A stretch of 64,000 nt of DNA. Origin: Haematobia irritans (taxonomy: Eukaryota > Arthropoda > Insecta > Diptera > Muscidae). The notes under the pieces were generated by a model. That model had not been told where the DNA came from, ran no database searches, and saw nothing but the letters and a program-made list of their open reading frames with translations. The DNA is taken from positions 68,156,126-68,220,125 of the forward strand of contig NC_134400.1 in the NCBI RefSeq assembly GCF_050003625.1, read 5' to 3'. Below, in pieces: positions 20,611 to 32,915 of the stretch. The number at the start of each line of letters is the position of its first letter. Positions within the stretch are counted from its first letter, which is position 1. The translations under genes were made by a program, and so were the position numbers.

Positions 20611-21854
20611 GTTTATATTAAACATAGAGTCGCTGCCACATCTAGCCCAGACCCAAGGACGCGTAAGTTATGGCTTTCATGATATCCATATGAAGGTATA
20701 CAAAAACGATCAGCCAAAGGATTCCGAAACGGACAAGCCTCCGGTAGAGTCAGCAGTGAAACAATCTCCTAGCGAAGCCGAAGGAGACATAAAACCTGCA
20801 GACTATGGCGAAAATCATATGCGGGAAGTTTCTACAGACTCAAGCCTCACCAAAGCTGAACCGCGGATTGTTGCGAGAGTCACCGAGATCTGTGAGGAAG
20901 AGGAAGCCCCTGATGACTCAATTGAAGCGGCTGATGTGACGGTGGTTGAAAATTTGGATGGTTCTACGGTTCCCCCAGATAAATCTTCACCATTGTAAGG
21001 CCGCTTGTGCTGCCTTAAAAGTTCTCCTGATGAAAGGAGACATAGATATAGTTCTTATTCAAGAACCATACATATATAAGAACAAGATCTGTGAATTAAG
21101 CACTCCGGGTTTCAAACTTTTGCATAATACCGGTAACGATATAAATCGAGCATGTATAATTGCTAAAAACGAACTAAACTTGTTTCTGCTTCCTTCATTG
21201 AGCAATGCAGACACTGTCGTAGCCAGTCTAGAGATATACACATGCAAATATTGGGTATCTTCGGTCTACATGGGACATGATAGGGAGATGCCACCTGTGC
21301 CGTTAAAACCTTAGTTGAGGAGTCACTAAAAACAAAGACAAAACTCATTATGGGATGCGATGCAAATGCACATCATAGTATTTGGGGAAGTAGTGATACT
21401 AATGCAAGGGGAGAGTCGCTAATATAATTTATTTTGCGTACTAACCTGGTAGTTTGCAATAAGGGAGATGCACCAACCTTCGTCACCAGGAACAGACAAG
21501 AGGTTTTGGACGTCACGTTGACCTCTCCGGAACTCAATGATAAGATATCTGAGTGGCAAGTTTTGAGGGAACATAGCTTCTCAGATCATCGCTACATCAG
21601 TTTCAGATTAGCTGTTCGTACTTCAAAGACCATATTTCCGCCATATGTTAGGAAAGCTGATTGGAATAGGTATATAGAATCGTTCAATTTGATGATACCT
21701 GAAATGCCCGAGACAAATATGAGCACTGTGCAAGATATCGAATACGCAGTGGAGCGGATTACTAAGGCCTTCAACATGTCACTGAAAGCTGCTTGCCCTA
21801 GAGGAAAGAAGGGGAAAAAATTGGCCGACATGGTGGACTACGGAGTTAAGTAAT

Positions 21855-22787
21855 ATGAGGAAACCCTGCAGGAAGCTCTTTAACAAAGCAACGTCCACAA
21901 GAGCTCCGGAGGTTTGGGACACTTACAAGATGAATCTGAGAGCATATAAACGGGAACTGAGAAGGTCTCAACAAAACTCTTGGAATGATTACTGTAGCAG
22001 TATTGAGAATACGTCAGAGGCTTCCAGACTACGGAAGGTACTAGCATCCACTAACACCGCTCCAGGTTTCATTAAAACATCGGAGGGAAATTGGACAACG
22101 TTCAGTGAGGAGACGTTGGAGGTACTTTTGGACACACACTTCCCTGGAAATCAGACGGTTGAACCATGTTCCGGCGGTGTAACAGAGGCTCAGCGATCAT
22201 TTCCTATCGAGGAAATTGTGCCGGAATCTAGAATAAAATGGGCTTTAAATAGCTTTGGACCATTCAAATCCTCCGGACCTGATGGAATTACTCCGGCGGA
22301 GTTACAGGCAGTGGCTGAAAGAATTATCCCCTGGTTGACGTTGATATATAAACGATGTGTAAACTTAGCATATATTCTAGAAAAGTGGAGGGAAACAAAA
22401 GGCGTCTTCATACCTAAAGCAGGAAAAGCCTCTCACTCGAGTGCGAAGGATTTCCGACCAATCAGCTTATCCTCATTCCTACTTAAGACCCTGGAGAGGA
22501 TGATAGACATGCATCTTAGAACTAGCGTGGATTCAAGTTTGCTCTCGAAACGACAGCATGCGTACTCGAAGGGCAGGTCTACTGAGACCGCATTGCATGA
22601 ACTAGTCAGCTTTATTGAAAGCTCACTATCTGTCAAAGAATACACAATCGTGGCGTTTCTAGACATCGAAGGGGTGTTCAATAATGTCCATCCGAGCTCG
22701 ATATTAAAAGGACTGACAACTCTGAATGTTGATCCAGGTATACTTAGGCTGCTAGACGAACTTCTAATAAAGAGACGTATTTTCTAA
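21855..22787 (+). pseudogene. LINE ORF2 fragment (RT fingers/palm) in unit 1; same in units 2 and 3
   Basis: 310 codons covering the endonuclease-RT linker and the RT region up to FLDIEGVFNNVHPSSIL and LIKRRIF, where the unit junction ends the frame. Equivalent frames are at 24179-25111, 26504-27436 and (shorter, 200 codons) 28829-29431. They stop before YADD, so no unit encodes a complete RT. In units 2 and 3 the motif reads FLDIEGAFNN as in the intact copy. Confidence 0.85.
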
Positions 22788-25107
22788 ACCTAGAGCACAT
22801 GCATGGATACCGGCAAACCCTCCTGATCCTGAGTCAATACTAGAGAGACTAAAAGAATGTAACCCAGATCTTCCAACCGCCGATTGGAAGGTTGGTCGTT
22901 TGGATGAGGTGGATGGACCAAGACGACATGCGGTGTTTATATTAAACATAGAGTCGCTGCCACATCTAGCCCAGACCCAAGGACGCGTAAGTTATGGCTT
23001 TCATGATATCCATATGAAGGTATACAAAAACGATCAGCCAAAGGATTCCGAAACGGACAAGCCTCCGGTAGAGTCAGCAGTGAAACAATCTCCTAGCGAA
23101 GCCGAAGGAGACATAAAACCTGCAGACTATGGCGAAAATCATATGCGGGAAGTTTCTACAGACTCAAGCCTCACCAAAGCTGAACCGCGGATTGTTGCGA
23201 GAGTCACCGAGATCTGTGAGGAAGAGGAAGCCCCTGATGACTCAATTGAAGCGGCTGATGTGACGGTGGTTGAAAATTTGGATGGTTCTACGGTTCCCCC
23301 AGATAAATCTTCACCATTGTAAGGCCGCTTGTGCTGCCTTAAAAGTTCTCCTGATGAAAGGAGACATAGATATAGTTCTTATTCAAGAACCATACATATA
23401 TAAGAACAAGATCTGTGAATTAAGCACTCCGGGTTTCAAACTTTTGCATAATACCGGTAACGATATAAATCGAGCATGTATAATTGCTAAAAACGAACTA
23501 AACTTGTTTCTGCTTCCTTCATTGAGCAATGCAGACACTGTCGTAGCCAGTCTAGAGATATACACATGCAAATATTGGGTATCTTCGGTCTACATGGGAC
23601 ATGATAGGGAGATGCCACCTGTGCCGTTAAAACCTTAGTTGAGGAGTCACTAAAAACAAAGACAAAACTCATTATGGGATGCGATGCAAATGCACATCAT
23701 AGTATTTGGGGAAGTAGTGATACTAATGCAAGGGGAGAGTCGCTAATATAATTTATTTTGCGTACTAACCTGGTAGTTTGCAATAAGGGAGATGCACCAA
23801 CCTTCGTCACCAGGAACAGACAAGAGGTTTTGGACGTCACGTTGACCTCTCCGGAACTCAATGATAAGATATCTGAGTGGCAAGTTTTGAGGGAACATAG
23901 CTTCTCAGATCATCGCTACATCAGTTTCAGATTAGCTGTTCGTACTTCAAAGACCATATTTCCGCCATATGTTAGGAAAGCTGATTGGAATAGGTATATA
24001 GAATCGTTCAATTTGATGATACCTGAAATGCCCGAGACAAATATGAGCACTGTGCAAGATATCGAATACGCAGTGGAGCGGATTACTAAGGCCTTCAACA
24101 TGTCACTGAAAGCTGCTTGCCCTAGAGGAAAGAAGGGGAAAAAATTGGCCGACATGGTGGACTACGGAGTTAAGTAATATGAGGAAACCCTGCAGGAAGC
24201 TCTTTAACAAAGCAACGTCCACAAGAGCTCCGGAGGTTTGGGACACTTACAAGATGAATCTGAGAGCATATAAACGGGAACTGAGAAGGTCTCAACAAAA
24301 CTCTTGGAATGATTACTGTAGCAGTATTGAGAATACGTCAGAGGCTTCCAGACTACGGAAGGTACTAGCATCCACTAACACCGCTCCAGGTTTCATTAAA
24401 ACATCGGAGGGAAATTGGACAACGTTCAGTGAGGAGACGTTGGAGGTACTTTTGGACACACACTTCCCTGGAAATCAGACGGTTGAACCATGTTCCGGCG
24501 GTGTAACAGAGGCTCAGCGATCATTTCCTATCGAGGAAATTGTGTCGGAATCTAGAATAAAATGGGCTTTAAATAGCTTTGGACCATTCAAATCCTCCGG
24601 ACCTGATGGAATTACTCCGGCGGAGTTACAGGCAGTGGCTGAAAGAATTATCCCCTGGTTGACGTTGATATATAAACGATGTGTAAACTTAGCATATATT
24701 CTAGAAAAGTGGAGGGAAACAAAAGGCGTCTTCATACCTGAAGCAGGAAAAGCCTCTCACTCGAGTGCGAAGGATTTCCGACCAATCAGCTTATCCTCAT
24801 TCCTACTTAAGACCCTGGAGAGGATGATAGACATGCATCTTAGAACTAGCGTGGATTCAAGTTTGCTCTCGAAACGACAGCATGCGTACTCGAAGGGCAG
24901 GTCTACTGAGACCGCATTGCATGAACTAGTCAGCTTTATTGAAAGCTCACTATCTGTCAAAGAATACACAATCGTGGCGTTTCTAGACATCGAAGGGGCG
25001 TTCAATAATGTCCATCCGAGCTCGATATTAAAAGGACTGACAACTCTGAATGTTGATCCAGGTATACTTAGGCTGCTAGACGAACTTCTAATAAAGAGAC
25101 GTATTTT
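22784..25107 (+). repeat. LINE A tandem unit 2 (2,324 bp)
   Basis: Same limits as unit 1, no hAT insertion. Shares with unit 1 the variants CCACCTGTGCCGTTAAAACC and ACATGCAAATATTGG. Confidence 0.95.
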
Positions 25108-27432
25108 CTAAACCTAGAGCACATGCATGGATACCGGCAAACCCTCCTGATCCTGAGTCAATACTAGAGAGACTAAAAGAATGTAACCCAGATCTTCCAA
25201 CCGCCGATTGGAAGGTTGGTCGTTTGGATGAGGTGGATGGACCAAGACGACATGCGGTGTTTATATTAAACATAGAGTCGCTGCCACATCTAGCCCAGAC
25301 CCAAGGACGCGTAAGTTATGGCTTTCATGATATCCATATGAAGGTATACAAAAACGATCAGCCAAAGGATTCCGAAACGGACAAGCCTCCGGTAGAGTCA
25401 GCAGTGAAACAATCTCCTAGCGAAGCCGAAGGAGACATAAAACCTGCAGACTATGGCGAAAATCATATACGGGAAGTTTCTACAGACTCAAGCCTCACCA
25501 AAGCTGAACCGCGGATTGTTGCGAGAGTCACTGAGATCTGTGAGGAAGAGGAAGCCCCTGATGACTCAATTGAAGCGGCTGATGTGACGGTGGTTGAAAA
25601 TTTGGATGGTTCTACGGTTCCCCCAGATAAATCTTCACCATTGTAAGGCCGCTTGTGCTGCCTTAAAAGTTCTCCTGATGAAAGGAGACATAGATATAGT
25701 TCTTATTCAAGAACCATACATATATAAGAACAAGATCTGTGAATTAAGCACTCCGGGTTTCAAACTTTTGCATAATACCGGTAACGATATAAATCGAGCA
25801 TGTATAATTGCTAAAAACGAACTAAACATGTTTCTGCTTCCTTCATTGAGCAATGCAGACACTGTCGTAGCCAGTCTAGAGATATCCACATTCAAATATT
25901 GGGTATCTTCGGTCTACATGGGACATGATAGGGAGATGCCACCCTGTGCCGTTAAGACCTTAGTTGAGGAGTCACTAAAAACAAAGACAAAACTCATTAT
26001 GGGATGCGATGCAAATGCACATCATAGTATTTGGGGAAGTAGTGATACTAATGCAAGGGGAGAGTCGCTAATATAATTTATTTTGCGTACTAACCTGGTA
26101 GTTTGCAATAAGGGAGATGCACAAACCTTCGTCACCAGGAACAGACAAGAGGTTTTGGACGTCACGTTGACCTCTCCGGAACTGAATGATAAGATATCTG
26201 AGTGGCAAGTTTTGAGGGAACATAGCTTCTCAGATCATCGCTACATCAGTTTCAGATTGGCTGTTCGTACTTCAAAGACCATATTTCCGCCATATGTTAG
26301 GAAAGCTGATTGGAATAGGTATAGGGAATCGTTCAATTTGATGATACCTGAAATGCCCGAGACAAATATGAGCACTGTGCAAGATATCGAATACGCAGTG
26401 GAGTGGATTACTAAGGCCTTCAACACTTCACTGAAAGCTGCTTGCCCTAGAGGAAAGAAGGGGAAAAAATTGGCCGACATGGTGGACTACGGAGTTAAGT
26501 AATATGAGGAAACCCTGCAGGAAGCTCTTTAACAAAGCAACGTCCACAAGAGCTCCGGAGGTTTGGGACACTTACAAGATGAATCTGAGAGCATATAAAC
26601 GGGAACTGAGAAGGTCTCAACAAAACTCTTGGAATGATTACTGTAGCAGTATTGAGAATACGTCAGAGGCTTCCAGACTACGGAAGGTACTAGCATCCAC
26701 TAACACCGCTCCAGGTTTCATTAAAACATCGGAGGGAAATTGGACAACGTTCAGTGAGGAGACGTTGGAGGTACTTTTGGACACACACTTCCCTGGAAAT
26801 CAGACGGTTGAACCATGTTCCGGCGGTGTAACAGAGGCTCAGCGATCATTTCCTATCGAGGAAATTGTGTCGGAATCTAGAATAAAATGGGCTTTAAATA
26901 GCTTTGGACCATTCAAATCCTCCGGACCTGATGGAATTACTCCGGCGGAGTTACAGGCAGTGGCTGAAAGAATTATCCCCTGGTTGACGTTGATATATAA
27001 ACGATGTGTAAACTTAGCATATATTCTAGAAAAGTGGAGGGAAACAAAAGGCGTCTTCATACCTAAAGCAGGAAAAGCCTCTCACTCGAGTGCGAAGGAT
27101 TTCCGACCAATCAGCTTATCCTCATTCCTACTTAAGACCCTGGAGAGGATGATAGACATGCATCTTAGAACTAGCGTGGATTCAAGTTTGCTCTCGAAAC
27201 GACAGCATGCGTACTCGAAGGGCAGGTCTACTGAGACCGCATTGCATGAACTAGTCAGCTTTATTGAAAGCTCACTATCTGTCAAAGAATACACAATCGT
27301 GGCGTTTCTAGACATCGAAGGGGCGTTCAATAATGTCCATCCGAGCTCGATATTAAAAGGACTGACAACTCTGAATGTTGATCCAGGTATACTTAGGCTG
27401 CTAGACGAACTTCTAATAAAGAGACGTATTTT
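25108..27432 (+). repeat. LINE A tandem unit 3 (2,325 bp)
   Basis: Same limits. Shares with unit 4 the variants CCACCCTGTGCCGTTAAGACC (one C more) and ACATTCAAATATTGG. All units carry the nonsense change CTAATATAATTT where intact copies read CTAATAGAGTTT. Confidence 0.95.
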
Positions 27433-29526
27433 CTAAACCTAGAGCACATGCATGGATACCGGCAAACCCTCCTGATCCTGAGTCAATACTAGAGAGACTA
27501 AAAGAATGTAACCCAGATCTTCCAACCGCCGATTGGAAGGTTGGTCGTTTGGATGAGGTGGATGGACCAAGACGACATGCGGTGTTTATATTAAAGATAG
27601 AGTCGCTGCCACATCTAGCCCAGACCCAAGGACGCGTAAGTTATGGCTTTCATGATATCCATATGAAGGTATACAAAAACGATCAGCCAAAGGATTCCGA
27701 AACGGACAAGCCTCCGGTAGAGTCAGCAGTGAAACAATCTCCTAGCGAAGCCGAAGGAGACATAAAACCTGCAGACTATGGCGAAAATCATATGCGGGAA
27801 GTTTCTACAGACTCAAGCCTCACCAAAGCTGAACCGCGGATTGTTGCGAGAGTCACCGAGATCTGTGAGGAAGAGGAAGCCCCTGATGACTCAATTGAAG
27901 CGGCTGATGTGACGGTGGTTGAAAATTTGGATGGTTCTACGGTTCCCCCAGATAAATCTTCACCATTGTAAGGCCGCTTGTGCTGCCTTAAAAGTTCTCC
28001 TGATGAAAGGAGACATAGATATAGTTCTTATTCAAGAACCATACATATATAAGAACAAGATCTGTGAATTAAGCACTCCGGGTTTCAAACTTTTGCATAA
28101 TACCGGTAACGATATAAATCGAGCATGTATAATTGCTAAAAACGAACTAAACTTGTTTCTGCTTCCTTCATTGAGCAATGCAGACACTGTCGTAGCCAGT
28201 CTAGAGATATCCACATTCAAATATTGGGTATCTTCGGTCTACATGGGACATGATAGGGAGATGCCACCCTGTGCCGTTAAGACCTTAGTTGAGGAGTCAC
28301 TAAAAACAAAGACAAAACTCATTATGGGATGCGATGCAAATGCACATCATAGTATTTGGGGAAGTAGTGATACTAATGCAAGGGGAGAGTCGCTAATATA
28401 ATTTATTTTGCGTACTAACCTGGTAGTTTGCAATAAGGGAGATGCACCAACCTTCGTCACCAGGAACAGACAAGAGGTTTTGGACGTCACGTTGACCTCT
28501 CCGGAACTGAATGATAAGATATCTGAGTGGCAAGTTTTGAGGGAACATAGCTTCTCAGATCATCGCTACATCAGTTTCAGATTGGCTGTTCGTACTTCAA
28601 AGACCATATTTCCGCCATATGTTAGGAAAGCTGATTGGAATAGGTATAGGGAATCGTTCAATTTGATGATACCTGAAATGCCCGAGACAAATATGAGCAC
28701 TGTGCAAGATATCGAATACGCAGTGGAGTGGATTACTAAGGCCTTCAACACTTCACTGAAAGCTGCTTGCCCTAGAGGAAAGAAGGGGAAAAAATTGGCC
28801 GACATGGTGGACTACGGAGTTAAGTAATATGAGGAAACCCTGCAGGAAGCTCTTTAACAAAGCAACGTCCACAAGAGCTCCGGAGGTTTGGGACACTTAC
28901 AAGATGAATCTGAGAGCATATAAACGGGAACTGAGAAGGTCTCAACAAAACTCTTGGAATGATTACTGTAGCAGTATTGAGAATACGTCAGAGGCTTCCA
29001 GACTACGGAAGGTACTAGCATCCACTAACACCGCTCCAGGTTTCATTAAAACATCGGAGGGAAATTGGACAACGTTCAGTGAGGAGACGTTGGAGGTACT
29101 TTTGGACACACACTTCCCTGGAAATCAGACGGTTGAACCATGTTCCGGCGGTGTAACAGAGGCTCAGCGATCATTTCCTATCGAGGAAATTGTGTCGGAA
29201 TCTAGAATAAAATGGGCTTTAAATAGCTTTGGACCATTCAAATCCTCCGGACCTGATGGAATTACTCCGGCGGAGTTACAGGCAGTGGCTGAAAGAATTA
29301 TCCCCTGGTTGACGTTGATATATAAACGATGTGTAAACTTAGCATATATTCTAGAAAAGTGGAGGGAAACAAAAGGCGTCTTCATACCTAAAGCAGGAAA
29401 AGCCTCTCACTCGAGTGCGAAGGATTTCTGACCAATCAGCTTATCCTCATTCCTACTTAAGACCCTGGAGAGGATGATAGACATGTATCTTAGAACTAGC
29501 GAGGATTCAAGTTTGCTCTCGACACG
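27433..29526 (+). repeat. LINE A tandem unit 4 (partial)
   Basis: Follows the unit pattern but ends at about 29526 (CTCTCGACACGACAG), where the sequence jumps back to ACTACGGAAGG, equivalent to about 29006. A block of about 525 bp is thus repeated at 29527-30054, with CAG as possible junction microhomology. From there the LINE continues to its 3' end. Confidence 0.9.
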
Positions 29527-29837
29527 ACAGACTACGGAAGGTACTAGCATCCACTAACACCGCTCCAGGTTTCATTAAAACATCGGAGGGAAATTGGACA
29601 ACGTTCAGTGAGGAGACGTTGGAGGTACTTTTGGACACACACTTCCCTGGAAATCAGACGGTGGAACCATGTTCCGGCGGTGTAACAGAGGCTCTGCGAT
29701 CATTTCCTATCGAGGAAATTGTGTCGGAATCTAGAATAAAATGGGCTTTAAATAGCTTTGGGCCATTCAAATCCCCCGGACCTGATGGAATTGCTCCGGC
29801 GGAGTTACAGGCAGTGGCTGAATGAATTATCCCCTGG

Positions 29838-31175
29838 TTGGCGGTGATATATAAACTATGTGTAAACTTAACATATATTCCAGAAAAGTGGAGGGAAACA
29901 AAAGTCGTCTTCATACCTAAAGCAGGAAAAGCCTCTCACTCGAGTGCAAAGGATTTCCGACCAATCAGCTTATCCTCATTCCTACTTAAGACCCTGGAGA
30001 GGATGATAGACATGTATCTTAGAACTAGCGTGGATTCAAGTTTGCTCTCGAAACGACAGCATGCATACTCGAAGGGCAGGTCTACTGAGACCGCATTGCA
30101 TGAACTAGTCAGCTTTATTGAAAGCTCACTATCTGTCAAAGAATACACAATCGTGGCGTTTCTAGACATCGAAGGGGCGTTCAATAATGTCCATCCGAGC
30201 TCGATATTAAAAGGACTGACAACTCTGAATGTTGATCCAGGTATACTTAGGCTGTTAGACGAACTTTTAATACAGAGACGTATTTCAGCCACACTAGGAC
30301 AAGCAAACATACAAAGGTATGTGAACAGAGGCACTCCCCAAGGAGGAGTTCTATCACCTCTTCTTTGGAATGTTGCTATAAACAACCTTCTGGTTTCCCT
30401 AGAAAAAGAAAGAATAAAAGTGGTGGCATACGCAGATGATGTGGCGCTAGCAGTCAGGGGAAAATTCCCATCCACAATCAGAGATATTATACAGAGAGCT
30501 CTTCGGATGACTGAGAAATGGGCGAAAGATAATGGTCTTGGTGTAAATCCAGCAAAGACAGAACTAGTCATGTACTGCAAAGATCGCAAAACTCCCACGG
30601 TTAGGCCCATTTCCTTAGGGGGTACTGAAATGCCCTTTGGTGAGTGTGCAAAATACCTTGGCGTTATTTTGGACAGGAAGCTGAATTTTAGGCTTAATAT
30701 TGAAGAAAGGGCGAGAAAAGCCACGGTAGCTTTGTACTCCTGCAAAAAGGCAATAGGGAAGAAGTGGGGACTAAAACCAAAAATTGTGCATTGGCTATAC
30801 ACGGCAGTAGTTAGACCTATAATGCTATATGGTGTTGTAGTCTGGTGGCCGGCACTCCAGAAACCGACTTGTTTAGATAAAGTTCAGCGTATGGCGAGCT
30901 TATGTATCTCAGGCGCATTTAGTAAGACAGGAACAGACTCCCTTAATGTCATGCTACATCTATTGCCTTCAGACATTTTGGCCAAACAGTCAGCTGCAAC
31001 AACGGCTGTGCGGTTGCGCGAGCTATCGCTGTGGTCGGAAAAAATGTACGGTCATAGTTCGGTCCTCAACGTAATGCCAGATGTGCCTAACGTAGTGGAT
31101 TACACCCTGGCAAAACCACTTTTCGACAAAAAGTTTGAAACTCTAATTCCCAACAGTGAGGCGTGGTGTACATAG
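29838..31175 (+). pseudogene. LINE copy A ORF2: RT palm to C-terminal region
   Basis: 445 codons with the RT blocks KDFRPISLSSFLLK, FLDIEGAFNN, TPQGGVLSPLLWN and YADDVA, then the thumb and the linker ending at GVVVWWPAL and SEAWCT. The stop at 31173-31175 (TAG in CATAGACCCC) replaces an arginine codon (ACACGGACC in copies B and C), so ORF2 is cut just before RNase H. Reverse transcriptase primes on nicked target DNA; this copy lacks an in-frame endonuclease and is inactive. Confidence 0.85.
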
Positions 31176-31886
31176 ACCCCGGGGAATAAAAGATATATAG
31201 ATTTCTATACTGATGGCTCCAAATTGAATGGACAAGTGGGGTTCGGAGTATATTCTAAAGATCTGGAAATTCGAATAGAGAAAAGATTACCTAATCACTG
31301 CATTGTTTTTCAGGCTGAAATATTGGCAATAAGAGAGGTGGTGAATTGGCTGAGAAGTAATGTTCCAAAAAATGTGGGCATTAATATATACTCAGACAGT
31401 CAACCTCAAGGCCGTATTCAGGGGGGGGGGGGATGAGGGGGATCAAACCCCCCCGAAATGAATGAATATTTTTATATAAATAAATATATATTTTTAACTG
31501 CATAGAAAAATCTTATCGAAGATGGTGAAGAAAATCTGGAGGTTTTATTTTGAAAAACGCTTACCTATAAAACTTGTACAAATCATAGAATACTAGTTGA
31601 AAAGCCCGTCAAGCGACGGTCGAAAAAAAACAAATTGTTTTTGTTCTCGCACCACAAATTTCATTTTTGGAAAATGTATTTCTGCTTTTTATGTGTGTTT
31701 GTTGTTCTTTTTGTGAACATGACTCGCTTTGTTTGGCCATAGAACAACAACGAAACAGCCAAACACACGTGTGTAAATGAAATGGAGCAAAACCTGCGAA
31801 AACCTGCCTAATTTAGCGATGGAAGCAATTAAGAGATATTTCCAAACGTGCATATTTTAAAAATTTTGGTCACTTTGCCAGTTACT

Positions 31887-32915
31887 CAGGGATGGAAAAT
31901 ATAATTTTTAAGAAAGTACAAAAAGGGTATTTTTTGATCGGAAAGGTATTTGTTACTAAATTTCAACAAAAATTTAACTTGAATATTATTGTCAAGAGAC
32001 TGAATTTTAAAGAAAATAAAATTTTAACAAAATTTCCTATATAAATAAAATTTTGCAAAAATTTTCTATAGAAATAAAATTTTCCATTCGTTTTGTTTTG
32101 TTATAGTTGGTTTTGATCTTTAAGCATTGTTGTTTTTTTGTTGCAGCTTAAAACCATACATTGACTAAACTACAAGTGTAGTTTAACCAACAGAGGAAAA
32201 CAATGTTTGTCAAATTTATTTGGGCAAAGACCTATAGACTGCAAGATGGTTGGATGGTTTCGGAATTACCACATTCCTTATCAGCATCCTCTATTTGCAA
32301 CAAAACTATCAACCAATTATCACTTGAACCCTCCGAAAAAAGGTTTTGTATGATAGCCGGCTTATGCCGAAATAATTTTGCAAAAAAATTCTATAGAAAA
32401 AAAAACTTTGCAAAATTTTTTCTATAGAAATAAAATTTTGCAAAAATTTCCCATAGAAATAAAATTTTTACAAAATTTTCAATTGAAATAAAATTTTGAC
32501 AAAATTTTCTATAAAAATAAAATTTTGCAAAAATTCTATATAGAAATAAAATGTTGACAACATTTTCTACCGAAATAAAAAATCGATAATATAGAATCGC
32601 ATTCTTTTTTCGACTAAAACATTCTTGAAGTTCAATAAAATCCTGTTTTGACTATGTCTTTTACAAAATCGAGATTTTCTTCCCACATGAACATGTCTGT
32701 TTTGCCATATTTGTAAAAGACTATTAGCAAATAAGGTTGATAAAGACTTTCTCAAAATATTAAAATATTTTGTCAAAGCTATTGTACCATAAATCTGATA
32801 TCGACTCAAAAATGTCTACACAAAAGGTACTAAATCATTCGCGGGGGTACTACGTTACTGACCGGGGTGAAAAAGTTTTGAAAAAAGTACTATAGTACTG
32901 CATTTTCCATCCCTG
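31887..32915. mobile_element. Nested non-autonomous hAT element, 1,029 bp
   Basis: Perfect 14-bp terminal inverted repeat CAGGGATGGAAAAT and perfect 8-bp duplication CAGTTACT (31879-31886, 32916-32923). No transposase seen. Inside is a block of degenerate ~32-bp repeats of the type AAATTTTCTATAGAAATAAA (about 31990-32100 and 32385-32580). Confidence 0.9.
32385..32580. repeat. Degenerate AT-rich minisatellite, ~32-bp period
   Basis: Alternation of (C)AAAATTTTCTATAGAAATAAA and ATTTTG(A/C)(A/C)AAAATTT motifs; a shorter stretch lies at 31990-32100. Confidence 0.8.

Larger units (their letters stand above)
19878..22783 (+). repeat. LINE A tandem unit 1 (2,324 bp + hAT insertion)
   Basis: Runs from CTAAACCTAGAGCAC in ORF1 to GACGTATTTT in the RT domain. 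Length 2,906 bp; subtracting the 574-bp hAT element and its 8-bp duplication gives 2,324 bp. Contains decayed ORF1 end, endonuclease and RT frames (20611-20998, 20946-21314, 21434-21853, 21855-22787). Confidence 0.9.

Noticed and set aside
29936..30802. 288-codon minus-strand frame inside LINE A
   Set aside because: Antisense shadow of the RT palm region; the same shadow appears opposite copies B and C, and no family is recognised in it.
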